A stretch of DNA of 45,753 nt from Acidimicrobiia bacterium (GTDB lineage: Bacteria; Actinomycetota; Acidimicrobiia; Spongiisociales; UBA5794). How positions within the stretch are numbered: the first letter of the stretch is position 1; the number at the start of each line of letters is the position of its first letter. The position numbers were made by a program, and so were the translations under genes. A model generated the notes under the pieces. The model did not search any database. It was not told the origin of the DNA and saw nothing but the letters and a program-made list of their open reading frames with translations. This document shows positions 26,132-34,192 of the stretch, in pieces. The stretch is from positions 1 to 45,753 of the forward strand of contig JASJCF010000004.1 in assembly GCA_030066265.1 (NCBI GenBank), written 5' to 3'.

Positions 26132-27619
26132 ATGTCCGAAGCTCCTTCATTTTCGGGGGTGATGTGCCGATGGATTGGGGATGTCCCGCTCGAAGCGGAT
26201 CCCATGCTGATCTTCGCCATCGTCGGAAGCATGCTGCTCGTGGGTGCGGTGGTGCTGGCCGCTGTCGCCATCCGGAGGAAGCGCGCCGATGCCAGGCTCG
26301 GCTACCTCGCGCAATACGATCAGCTGACCGGTCTCATCAACCGAACGCTGTTCCACGACCGGCTCAACGGGGCGCTCACGCGCGCCCGGCGGGATGGCGG
26401 GCTGGTGACCGTGATGTTCCTCGACATCGACGGCTTCAAAGGCATCAACGATCGCTTCGGCCACGCCGTGGGTGACGAGTTGCTCCGTCAGGTGGCCGCA
26501 CGACTGGTGTCGGTTCTGCGCGAGTCCGATTCGGTGGCACGCATCGGCGGTGACGAGTTCACGGTGGTCCTCGAAGGAGGGAAGCGGGTCGAGGACGCAG
26601 GGCAAGTCGCCTCGAAGATCCTCCGCGCCATCGGAACGCCCTTTTTGGTGGGCGATCGGGAGCTCGCTGTCACGACCTCCATCGGCATTGCGGTGTACCC
26701 GGTCGATGGAAACACCGCAGAGGACCTCGTCAAGGGTGCCGACACGGCGATGTACCAGGCCAAGGCGGCAGGTCGGAACACCTATCAGTACTTCACGAGG
26801 GCGCTCCGCGACCGGACCGCCGATCGGCTCGAGCTGCTCGATGAACTGCGCGCAGCACTCGAGAGTGGCGACCAGCTTCGTGTCGAATACCAGCCGAAGG
26901 TCGACGCGCGGCGGGGCGTCGTCATCGGACTCGAGGCCTTCATTCGTTGGGACCATCCCGAGCGTGGGCTCTTGATGCCTGGCACCTTCATTCCCCTTGC
27001 GGAGGAATCCGATCTCATCGTCCCCATGAGCGAATGGTTGCTCGACGAGGCATGCCTCGACATGAGAAGGTGGCTCGACGAGGGGATGCGCCCGATGCGT
27101 GTGGCGGTGAATGCCTCGGAGCGCCTCTTCCGGGACTCCAACCTGGTCGAGTCGATCGCCGTCGCCCTGGCCGCCGCAGACCTCGATCCCCGTCACCTCG
27201 AGATCGAGGTGACCGAACGCATGATCACCCAGGAGGCAGAGCGAGCGTCCCGGGCCATCGAGCGGCTTGCCGACATGGGCGTGCGGGTCTCCATCGACGA
27301 CTTCGGGACGGGGTACTCCTCGCTCAGGCATCTCCAGAGCCTGCCGGTCAGAGCGCTCAAGATCGATGATTCGTTCGTTCGCGATGTGGATCGACGCGAC
27401 GAAGCGCGCTCCATCGCATGTGCGATCATCGCCATCGCCAAGAGCTTCTCCCTCGAGGTCATCGCCGAGGGTGTCGAGACCGCCGAGGAGCTCGAAGCCC
27501 TCAGAGACATCGGGTGCGATCGAGTGCAGGGATACCTCGTCGCCCGCCCGCTGAGGCCCCAGGACGTACTCGAGTTCGTCGATGACTACGACCGGACCCT
27601 CTCGTTTCGGCCCGACTGA
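26132..27619 (+). CDS. Membrane-anchored GGDEF-EAL cyclic-di-GMP enzyme
   Basis: A 495-residue protein with one membrane helix (about 25-47), a GGDEF domain (about 62-220) and an EAL domain (about 230-485). The cyclase active site RIGGDEFTVVL is intact near 138-148, with an inhibitory RxxD site (RESD) five residues before GGDEF. In the phosphodiesterase domain the signature reads EAF rather than EAL, while NASERL, EVTERM, DDFGTGYSS, KIDDSF, AEGVET and QGYLVARPL keep the metal and catalytic residues. It may therefore make and degrade c-di-GMP. No sensory domain is visible. The start is uncertain: ATG 26162 or ATG 26204 are alternatives that keep the helix. Confidence 0.9.
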   Translation: MSEAPSFSGVMCRWIGDVPLEADPMLIFAIVGSMLLVGAVVLAAVAIRRKRADARLGYLAQYDQLTGLINRTLFHDRLNGALTRARRDGGLVTVMFLDIDGFKGINDRFGHAVGDELLRQVAARLVSVLRESDSVARIGGDEFTVVLEGGKRVEDAGQVASKILRAIGTPFLVGDRELAVTTSIGIAVYPVDGNTAEDLVKGADTAMYQAKAAGRNTYQYFTRALRDRTADRLELLDELRAALESGDQLRVEYQPKVDARRGVVIGLEAFIRWDHPERGLLMPGTFIPLAEESDLIVPMSEWLLDEACLDMRRWLDEGMRPMRVAVNASERLFRDSNLVESIAVALAAADLDPRHLEIEVTERMITQEAERASRAIERLADMGVRVSIDDFGTGYSSLRHLQSLPVRALKIDDSFVRDVDRRDEARSIACAIIAIAKSFSLEVIAEGVETAEELEALRDIGCDRVQGYLVARPLRPQDVLEFVDDYDRTLSFRPD

Positions 27620-27628
27620 TTCGGACTC

Positions 27629-27647
27629 GTCCGCTGACTCGGCGGAC
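27629..27647 (+). terminator. GC-rich hairpin after the GGDEF-EAL gene
   Basis: GTCCGC and GCGGAC form a perfect 6-bp stem with a 7-base loop, ten bases after the stop codon. No T-run follows, so it may only protect the 3' end or aid termination. Confidence 0.3.
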
Positions 27648-27723
27648 CGGCGAACACGGGGTTGGCATAGCGAACCGGACGATTCCGGGCTCGACTGACG
27701 GCATCGAGGGGCTCATTGGACAG

Positions 27724-27760
27724 GATGGTCCTCCGGCGTGGGAGAATCCTCTGGACCATC
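27724..27760 (+). promoter_or_regulatory. 8-bp inverted repeat before the GNAT/acyl-CoA synthetase gene
   Basis: GATGGTCC (27724-27731) and GGACCATC (27753-27760) are perfect inverted copies separated by 21 bases, ending 11 bases before ATG 27772. They could be two half-sites for a dimeric regulator or a leader hairpin beside the Shine-Dalgarno AGAGAGG. The rest of the 152-base gap (27620-27771) shows no other clear signal. Confidence 0.5.
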
Positions 27761-27771
27761 AGAGAGGACTC

Positions 27772-30528
27772 ATGACCACGACGATCGTGTCCGTCACCGT
27801 CGACCCCCCTCCGCCGGGCTATCCGATGGATTGGGAGCAGGACGTCATCCTGAAGGACGGGGAGACGGTTCGGATTCGCCCCATCGCACCCGACGATGCC
27901 GAAGGGTTGCAGGACCTGGTGCGTTCGATGTCGACGGAGAGCAGCTACTTCCGATTCTTCCGGGTGAAGAAGGAGCTCTCGGACGAGGAGCTCGAGGAGT
28001 TCACGCACATCGACTACGACACCCGGATGGCCCTGGTGGCCATCGTCGATGGCCGGATCGCCGGCGTGGGGCGCTACAACGCAGTCGAGGGCGACCCGAG
28101 CCGCGCCGAGGTGGCGTTTACGGTTGCAGACGGTTTGCAGGGCAAGGGCATCGGCACCATGCTGCTGTTCCGGCTGACCGCGTTCGCCCGCACGCGAGGG
28201 ATCACCGGCTTCCGCGCCTTCCTCCTTGCGGACAACCATGCGATGATGCGCGTGTTCCGGAACGCAGGCTTCATCCTCACGCGAGAGATCGACGAAGGGG
28301 TGTACACGGTCGATTTCCCCACGAAGGAATCGGATGCTGTGCTCGAGGCCGAGGGCGAGGCCGAGCGGAGGGCGACGGCAGCGAGCTTGATGCCCATCTT
28401 CTATCCCCAATCGGTGGCCGTCATCGGCGCAAGCCGGAATCGCGCCTCGATCGGTGGCCGCCTCTTCAGCAACATCATCGACGCCGACTATCGCGGGCCG
28501 GTGTATCCCGTGAACCCCAAGACCCCGTTCGTCCGCTCGATTCCCACGTACGCATCGGTCAAGGACATCCCGGTGCCGATCGATCTCGCATTCATCGTCG
28601 TGCCTGGGCCGCATGTGCTCGATGTCGTCCGAGAGTGCGCCGAGAAGGGGGTGCGTGGTCTCTGTGTCATCTCCGCTGGGTTCTCCGAGACCGGCGAGGA
28701 GGGGGCACAGGCCGAGGCCGAACTCCTCGAGGTCGTGCGCGAAGGCGGCATGCGCATGGTCGGACCGAACTGCATGGGGCTGCTCAACACCGATCAGGCG
28801 GTGAGCCTCGATGGGCAGTTCGGGCCACTCCCTGCGATCCCCGGGAACGTGGCGATGTCATCCCAATCCGGAGCGCTCGGCCTTGCGATCCTCGACTATG
28901 CGAGAGAGCTCGGGATCGGCATCTCGACCTTCGTCTCGGTCGGCAACAAGACCGATGTGTCCGGTAACGACCTCCTGCTGTTCTGGGAGGACGACCCGAA
29001 CACCGACGTGATCCTCCTCTACCTCGAGTCGTTCGGGAATCCGAGGCGCTTCGGGCGGATCGCCCGCCGCATCGGCAAACGCAAGCCCATCGTGGCGGTC
29101 AAGTCCGGCCGGACCGCAGCGGGCGCTCGTGCGGCTTCGAGCCACACCGGCTCGCTTGCCAGCCTCGACGTCGCCGTCGATGCCCTGTTCAACCAAGCCG
29201 GGGTGGTTCGGGTCGACACGCTCGAGGAGCTGTTCGATGTCACGTCGTTGCTCTCCAACCAACCGGCCCCGACTGGCCGTCGCGTGGGGCTGATCACCAA
29301 CGCCGGTGGGCCCGCGATCCTCGCCGTGGATGCCCTCGAATCTCAGGGCCTCGAAGTGCCACCGCTGTCCGAAGAGCTCCAAGCCAAGCTGCGCGAGTAC
29401 CTCCCGGCGGATGCATCCCCGACGAATCCCGTCGACATGATTGCGGCCGCAGGACCGGAGGAGTATCGGCGCACGATCGAACTCCTCATGGAGAGCGACG
29501 AGATCGACTCGCTCATCACGCTCTTCATCCCGGCATCGAACGTCGGCGTTCCCGAAACGGCGACCGCCATCAAAGAGGCGTTCGAGCAGTCACCCCACGA
29601 GAAGACCTTCCTGGCGGTCTACATGCACAGCGGCGGCGCTCCCACGGAGCTCAACAGCAAGACGGCCAAATTCCCGGTGTTCTCGTTCCCCGAGCGGGCC
29701 GCCAGGGCCCTCCGGAAGGCGGTCGTGTACTCCGAGTGGCTCGAGGAGCCGGTGGGCTCGGTCGTCGAGTTCGATGATGTCGATGCGCACGCGGCGCGCT
29801 CGATCATGGACGCCGCGTTGGAGTCGATCGATCCGGAAGGGGATTGGCTCGATCCCGATGCCGTGGATGGGCTGCTGGCCGCCTATGGGGTGCAGATCCC
29901 GAAGGCCGCCGTGGTCGAGTCGGTAGACGATGCCATTGCGTTTGCCGAGGACCTCGGCGGATCGGTGGTGCTCAAGGTGATCTCGCCATCGGCCGTGCAC
30001 AAATCCGATGTGGGCGGAGTGGCCTTGGACGTGAGCGGCGCAGAAGCCGTCAGGGCGGCGTATGAGCAGGTCACCGGCGCCGTTCCCGATCCGGAGGGTG
30101 TGCTCATCCAGGAGTTCGTGCCCGGCGGCCACGAGGTGCTCGTGGGCATGGTCGAGGATCCGAACTTCGGCCCGCTGATCGTGTTCGGTCTGGGCGGCGT
30201 CTTCGTGGAGTTGATCGGCGATGTCGCATTCCGCATCCACCCGATCACCGACGTCGATGCCAGGGAGATGATCGCCGAGGTGAAGTCGGGACGGCTCCTC
30301 GAGGGGTATCGCGGGGGAGAGCCCGGCGACATCGATGCGGTGGTGGACACGCTGCTGCGGGTCAATCAGCTCATCGAGGACATCCCGGAGATCCTCGAGA
30401 TGGATCTCAACCCGGTCAAAGTCGGCACTCCTGGAGACGGTGTGCGTATCGTGGACGCACGCATCAAGGTCAGGCCGGTCACGGGGAGCTGGATCCCATC
30501 GAGGACGGACCTGCCATCGGCGTTGTGA
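27772..30528 (+). CDS. GNAT acetyltransferase fused to an NDP-forming acyl-CoA synthetase (Pat-like)
   Basis: A 918-residue fusion. Residues about 22-185 are a GNAT domain (GVGRYNAVEGDPSRAEVAF, then LQGKGIGTMLLF for acetyl-CoA binding). Residues about 205-660 match the CoA-binding and succinyl-CoA-synthetase-alpha-like parts, with PQSVAVIGASRN, SQSGALGLAILDYA and SSHTGSLASLD. The His near residue 457 corresponds to the phosphorylated His of ADP-forming acetyl-CoA synthetases, often lost in Pat acetyltransferases. Residues about 690-905 are the ATP-grasp/beta part with LKVISPSAVHKSDVGGV. It resembles the class with GNAT at the N-terminus. It may acetylate proteins, make or use acetyl-CoA, or both. 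ATG 27772 follows AGAGAGG. Confidence 0.88.
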   Translation: MTTTIVSVTVDPPPPGYPMDWEQDVILKDGETVRIRPIAPDDAEGLQDLVRSMSTESSYFRFFRVKKELSDEELEEFTHIDYDTRMALVAIVDGRIAGVGRYNAVEGDPSRAEVAFTVADGLQGKGIGTMLLFRLTAFARTRGITGFRAFLLADNHAMMRVFRNAGFILTREIDEGVYTVDFPTKESDAVLEAEGEAERRATAASLMPIFYPQSVAVIGASRNRASIGGRLFSNIIDADYRGPVYPVNPKTPFVRSIPTYASVKDIPVPIDLAFIVVPGPHVLDVVRECAEKGVRGLCVISAGFSETGEEGAQAEAELLEVVREGGMRMVGPNCMGLLNTDQAVSLDGQFGPLPAIPGNVAMSSQSGALGLAILDYARELGIGISTFVSVGNKTDVSGNDLLLFWEDDPNTDVILLYLESFGNPRRFGRIARRIGKRKPIVAVKSGRTAAGARAASSHTGSLASLDVAVDALFNQAGVVRVDTLEELFDVTSLLSNQPAPTGRRVGLITNAGGPAILAVDALESQGLEVPPLSEELQAKLREYLPADASPTNPVDMIAAAGPEEYRRTIELLMESDEIDSLITLFIPASNVGVPETATAIKEAFEQSPHEKTFLAVYMHSGGAPTELNSKTAKFPVFSFPERAARALRKAVVYSEWLEEPVGSVVEFDDVDAHAARSIMDAALESIDPEGDWLDPDAVDGLLAAYGVQIPKAAVVESVDDAIAFAEDLGGSVVLKVISPSAVHKSDVGGVALDVSGAEAVRAAYEQVTGAVPDPEGVLIQEFVPGGHEVLVGMVEDPNFGPLIVFGLGGVFVELIGDVAFRIHPITDVDAREMIAEVKSGRLLEGYRGGEPGDIDAVVDTLLRVNQLIEDIPEILEMDLNPVKVGTPGDGVRIVDARIKVRPVTGSWIPSRTDLPSAL

Positions 30529-30540
30529 GGAGGTGAGTCG

Positions 30541-31158
30541 ATGCACGTGCGGGACCTCATGACCACGGACGTGGTCGCCGTCGCCCCGACGACGTCGACT
30601 CGCGATGCCGCACGCATGATGTTCCGCTATCGCATCTCCGGGCTGCCGGTGGTCGACGCCGAAGATCACGTCCTGGGAATCATCACCGAGGGTGACTTCC
30701 TCGCCATGGAACTCGAGCGTGTGGACCAGGGAGACGGCCCGAAGCTCGTCGGCGATGTGATGTCGCATTCCGTGCTCGCCGTCTCACCCGACCTCGAGGT
30801 GATGGAGGCTGCCCGCTACATGCACTCACACGGTGTGAAGCGCGTCCTCGTGATCGAAGAGGGGAAGATGGTCGGGATCCTCTCGCGTTTCGACATCGTC
30901 GCCGCCTTCACGAGACCCGACGATCTGATCGAGGACGAGATACGCGAGGACCTGATTCGGCGCGTGCTGTTCGTGGATCCCGAGACGGTCGATGTCCGGG
31001 TGTCCAACGGCGTCGTGACGCTCGTCGGCACCATCGGGACGCGCACCGAGGCTCGGCTGGTCGAGGAGCTGGCTGTTCGCCTGGACGGCGTCGTCGGAGT
31101 GGAGAATCGCCTTGGATGGCGTATCGACGACACGGGGTCCGATGCCGACGAGGCGTGA
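30541..31158 (+). CDS. CBS-pair and BON domain protein
   Basis: A 205-residue protein. Two CBS motifs cover about 1-125: VRDLMTTDVVAVAPTTSTRD with YRISGLPVVD, and VGDVMSHSVLAVSPDLEVME with HGVKRVLVIE. CBS pairs bind adenine nucleotides such as AMP or ATP. A BON domain (about 138-195, with VRVSNGVVTLVGTIGTRTEA) follows; BON domains often contact membranes or phospholipids. It begins 12 bases after the acyl-CoA synthetase gene behind a very strong GAGGAGGTGA site, so the two are likely co-transcribed. A role as an energy-charge sensor for the enzyme upstream is inference. Confidence 0.88.
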   Translation: MHVRDLMTTDVVAVAPTTSTRDAARMMFRYRISGLPVVDAEDHVLGIITEGDFLAMELERVDQGDGPKLVGDVMSHSVLAVSPDLEVMEAARYMHSHGVKRVLVIEEGKMVGILSRFDIVAAFTRPDDLIEDEIREDLIRRVLFVDPETVDVRVSNGVVTLVGTIGTRTEARLVEELAVRLDGVVGVENRLGWRIDDTGSDADEA

Positions 31159-31951
31159 GGGACATGGGGGCCTCCCCATCGCCCTCGACGGCACGACGGA
31201 GCGCGATCCAGAGTTCCTCTACGCCCACGCAAATGGTTTCTGCAAGGAGCTGTGGCGACCGGTCGCCCATCACGTCGGCGGTTCCCGATCGTGGTGGTCC
31301 ATGGATCTGCGCGGTCACGGCGACACGGGCGGTGGGTCCTTCCCGTATGGCTGGCACGTCCTCGCACTCGACATCCTCGCGGTGCTCGGCGACACCCGCG
31401 ATGTGGTGGGTGTCGGTCACTCGATGGGGGCTGCATCGCTGGCACGAGCCGAGATCCTGGAGCCAGGGACGTTCCGTCACCTCGTCCTGATCGAGCCCAT
31501 CTTGTTCCCGCCACCGCACGGCCGTACGAACATCCCGCTCGCCGACCTCGCCCAGCATCGGCGCTCGGTGTTCCCCGATCGCGATGCGACGCATCGGAGG
31601 TTCTCCCGAGGCGGGCCGTATGCGGCATGGGATCCCTTCGTCCTCGATCTCTACGTCGACCACGCATGGGGACCCGGGCCCGAAGGGTGGGAGATCAAGT
31701 GTGGCCCCGCCGTCGAGGCCGACTACTACCGAGAGGGCAACAACGTCGATACGTGGGATCGGCTGCCAGAGATCCAAGCGCCGGTGACGCTCGTTGCGGG
31801 TTCCGAGTCGGACACTCACACCGGTGAGTATCTACATGCGCTCGAGCGCAGATTCGCTGCGGTCGATCTCGTGGTGGTGGAGGACCACGGACATCTCGTG
31901 CCGATGGAATCGCCGCGATCCATCGCCGAGATCATCGACCGAGTGGCGTGA
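31142..31951 (+). CDS. Alpha/beta-fold hydrolase
   Basis: A 269-residue alpha/beta hydrolase. The oxyanion region is AHANGFCKELW near 28-38, the nucleophile elbow is GHSMGAASLA with Ser near 94, and the catalytic His lies in EDHGHLVPME near 248-257. The acid residue is not assigned. Start ATG 31142 overlaps the CBS-BON gene by 17 bases. It lies two genes from menF, so a MenH-like role (removal of pyruvate in menaquinone synthesis) is possible, since no menH is otherwise present. The sequence is not diagnostic for MenH, and a generic esterase is equally likely. Confidence 0.8.
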   Translation: MPTRREGHGGLPIALDGTTERDPEFLYAHANGFCKELWRPVAHHVGGSRSWWSMDLRGHGDTGGGSFPYGWHVLALDILAVLGDTRDVVGVGHSMGAASLARAEILEPGTFRHLVLIEPILFPPPHGRTNIPLADLAQHRRSVFPDRDATHRRFSRGGPYAAWDPFVLDLYVDHAWGPGPEGWEIKCGPAVEADYYREGNNVDTWDRLPEIQAPVTLVAGSESDTHTGEYLHALERRFAAVDLVVVEDHGHLVPMESPRSIAEIIDRVA

Positions 31952-31956
31952 TCATG

Positions 31957-32141
31957 CGCATCGGCCGAAGCTGGATGTGCATGACCCGCTGACGAGCCCG
32001 GAGGGCTCGTCCAACGGATCGACCGAAGGTCGATGCGCAAGGTCCATGCGTAATCCGCGGACCAATCCGCAGGATTGGTCAACGCATCGGCCGAAGGCCG
32101 ATGCGCGGGCTCGTCCAACGGATCGACCGAGGGTCGATCCG
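31957..32141. repeat. Array of triloop hairpins (palindromic repeats)
   Basis: This gap (31952-32186) contains a series of near-perfect hairpins with three-base loops. H1: arms GACGAGCCC/GGGCTCGTC, loop GGA (31991-32011). H2: CGGATCGACC/GGTCGATGCG, loop GAA (32015-32037), one G-G mismatch. H3: GACCAATCC/GGATTGGTC, loop GCA (32060-32080). H4: CGCATCGGCC/GGCCGATGCG, loop GAA (32083-32105). H5: CGGATCGACC/GGTCGATCCG, loop GAG (32119-32141). A decayed copy lies at 31957-31979 and a lone H1 right arm at 32107-32115. CAA joins H1-H2, H3-H4 and the lone arm-H5. All loops have CC-GNR-GG at the tip, and stem differences are largely compensatory. Positions 32003-32039 and 32107-32143 agree at 35 of 37 bases. 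REP-like mobile palindromes or a structured RNA are the main options. Confidence 0.85.
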
Positions 32142-32186
32142 CAGGAATACCGGGGCCGCACATCCGGTTTCCGCCTCCGGACCCTC

Positions 32187-32834
32187 ATGACGAGCAGCAT
32201 TCCCGACCGCATCCCCGACCTGATCGAGCAGCAGCGCCGAAGTCCATCCGGCATCGTCGCTTCGTTGGCGCCGAGCATCGGCTTCCTGGCCGCCAACAAC
32301 TGGTTCGGGCTGGTTGCCGGCATGGTGGCGGCGACCGTGCTCTCGGCTGCGTTGATTGCGATCCGCCGAGGTCGAGGCCAGGCGGTGGGCTGGCTCCTCC
32401 CGATCTCACTCGGGTACGTCATGGTGCGTGGCGTCGCCGGGGTGATGACCGGGTCTGAGAACGTGTTCTTCGGTTTCGGCGTCGCCACGAGCGCGGCCGT
32501 CGCCGTAGCCGTGGGCGTGTCCGCGTTCACACGACATCCGATCGCCGGATACCTGCTGCCGCTGGTCGTGCGCTATCGCCACCTCTCGATGGATCACCCG
32601 CTCTATCGCCGAGTCGCCGCACAGATCACCGTCGTATGGGCCATCGCTGAGCTGGCGTTGACGACGTGGGAGGCGTGGCATCTGAGCAACGTCACCGGCG
32701 CGCAGTTCCTGATCGATCGAACGCTCATCGGCTGGCCGGTGATGGCGGTCGTCATCTTCCTCCTCATCTTCTACGTCCGCTTCCGGCTCGACCCGCACGA
32801 GCGCCACCTGGCGTCGATGCCACAGACGGCGTAG
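32187..32834 (+). CDS. DUF3159-like integral membrane protein
   Basis: A 215-residue membrane protein with about six hydrophobic segments (roughly 25-62, 72-90, 98-120, 128-135, 150-170 and 180-205). The layout matches DUF3159: RRGRGQAVGWLLPISLGYVM, a segment with GSENVFFGFG, TRHPIAGYLLP, and the soluble turn DHPLYRRVAAQITVVWAIAE. The family is actinobacterial and uncharacterised. ATG 32187 lacks a ribosome-binding site or a -10 box at leaderless distance, so either the start or its expression mode is uncertain. The hairpin array ends 45 bases upstream. Confidence 0.78.
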   Translation: MTSSIPDRIPDLIEQQRRSPSGIVASLAPSIGFLAANNWFGLVAGMVAATVLSAALIAIRRGRGQAVGWLLPISLGYVMVRGVAGVMTGSENVFFGFGVATSAAVAVAVGVSAFTRHPIAGYLLPLVVRYRHLSMDHPLYRRVAAQITVVWAIAELALTTWEAWHLSNVTGAQFLIDRTLIGWPVMAVVIFLLIFYVRFRLDPHERHLASMPQTA

Positions 32835-32863
32835 ATCCCACCCGGCTCCACGGTGCTCGGCGG

Positions 32864-32869
32864 TACCCT
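32864..32869 (+). promoter_or_regulatory. Putative -10 box (TACCCT) of menF
   Basis: TACCCT ends exactly 6 bases before GTG 32876, so transcription should start at the G of the start codon. This supports both the start choice and a leaderless mRNA. Confidence 0.5.
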
Positions 32870-32875
32870 CCCGTC

Positions 32876-34192
32876 GTGAACATTGTCACGTCCGATCAGG
32901 TTGCCCAGCTCGCCGATCAGCTCTCCAGCACCGGCGATCTTCGCATCGCACGGCTCGACGTCGACATCGATCCCTTCGACTTCGCTCGCACCGGGGCCGC
33001 CCTCGTGGATCGCGCCGTTGCGCTCTCGACGCCAAACGGTGACCGGCGAGTCGGATTGGGTACCGCTTGGCACACGCAGGCCTCGGGTCCCGGTCGATTC
33101 GGTGATGTCGCTCGTTCCCTCGGTGCCCTCCGGGATCGTGACGTCACGCTGTTTGCGGGCTACTCGTTCCTCGATGAGGTGAGGACCGACGGCCTGTGGC
33201 GTGACTACGCACCGGCGGAGGCCTTCTTGCCGCGCATCGGCATCGAACGCGTAGAGGGTGTCTCGCGGCTCTCGGTTGCCATTCCCCGCGGCGAGGATCC
33301 CGCACCGACACTGGACCTCCTCGCCTCGATGAAGCGCCCCGAGTGGCTCCCGGTGGTCGACTTCGGCGATCATGCCATCGAGTCGCACCCGACGGTGGCC
33401 GAGTGGGCGGGACTCGTCGAATCTGCCGTCAAGGCCATCGGCGCCGACGAGCTCGACAAGGTCGTGCTCGCCCGGTCGGTCCGGGTCGACAGCTCGGAAT
33501 CGGTCGCGATCCTCCGAGTGTTCCGGCAACTCGCCGTGTCCTACCCGCAGTGTTTCAACTTCGCCTGGAAGTCTCACAAGAGCGTCTTCATGGGGGCGAG
33601 CCCTGAGCTGCTGGCGAGCGTCCAGGACGGGGTGTTCACGTCGAATCCCCTCGCAGGTTCCGCTCCTCGAGGTGAGGGCGAAGACGAAGATGATGCCATC
33701 GGGCGGGCACTCCTCGGTTCGGTCAAGGACCAGGAGGAGCACCGGCTGGTCGTGGATGACATGCGGAACCGCCTCGGGGACGTGGTCACGGATCTCCACG
33801 TGCCCGAGCATCCCATCCTCAAGAAGATGGCGACGGTCCAACACCTGTCGACCACGCTCTCGGGCACGGTTGGGGCCGGAACCGGAGTATTGGACGTCGT
33901 CGCCGCCGTCCATCCGACGCCGGCTGTGGGCGGTGTCCCCAGGGAGGCCGCCGTCGAGTACATCGCAGCCAACGAGCGACTCGACCGAGGGTGGTATACG
34001 GGAGGTCTCGGCTGGATCACCCCGGGAGGCGACGGTGAGATCGCGATCGGCCTGCGTTGCGGGATCGTCAACGGGTCTCGGACCACCCTGTTCGCCGGCG
34101 CTGGGATCGTCGGAGACTCGGTCCCGCGAGACGAGGTCGGCGAGACCAGGCTGAAGCTCCGACCGCTACTGGATCTCGTCGCCTCGACGTAG
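32876..34192 (+). CDS. menF: Isochorismate synthase (menaquinone pathway)
   Basis: A chorismate-binding enzyme of 438 residues that converts chorismate to isochorismate, the first step to menaquinone. The C-terminal catalytic domain shows DKVVLARSVRV, FMGASPELLASV near 238-249, NPLAGSAPRGEGEDED, the STTLSGT stretch, HPTPAVGGVPREAA and GGLGWITPGGDGEIAIGLRC. These fit MenF/EntC/DhbC rather than anthranilate synthase. Presence of menD and the other men genes indicates menaquinone rather than siderophore synthesis. The GTG start follows a TACCCT box. Its 3' end overlaps the 3' end of the convergent menD by 27 bases. Confidence 0.92.
   Translation: MNIVTSDQVAQLADQLSSTGDLRIARLDVDIDPFDFARTGAALVDRAVALSTPNGDRRVGLGTAWHTQASGPGRFGDVARSLGALRDRDVTLFAGYSFLDEVRTDGLWRDYAPAEAFLPRIGIERVEGVSRLSVAIPRGEDPAPTLDLLASMKRPEWLPVVDFGDHAIESHPTVAEWAGLVESAVKAIGADELDKVVLARSVRVDSSESVAILRVFRQLAVSYPQCFNFAWKSHKSVFMGASPELLASVQDGVFTSNPLAGSAPRGEGEDEDDAIGRALLGSVKDQEEHRLVVDDMRNRLGDVVTDLHVPEHPILKKMATVQHLSTTLSGTVGAGTGVLDVVAAVHPTPAVGGVPREAAVEYIAANERLDRGWYTGGLGWITPGGDGEIAIGLRCGIVNGSRTTLFAGAGIVGDSVPRDEVGETRLKLRPLLDLVAST

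Noticed and set aside
31957-32141. CRISPR array
   Set aside because: Repeats are palindromic, unequal in spacing, without unique spacers of constant length, and no cas gene is present.
31794-32186. Plus-strand coding extension of the DUF3159-like gene through the hairpin array
   Set aside because: The frame is open but encodes only Arg/Pro/Ser-rich repeats and overlaps the hydrolase; the palindromes leave several frames open by composition.
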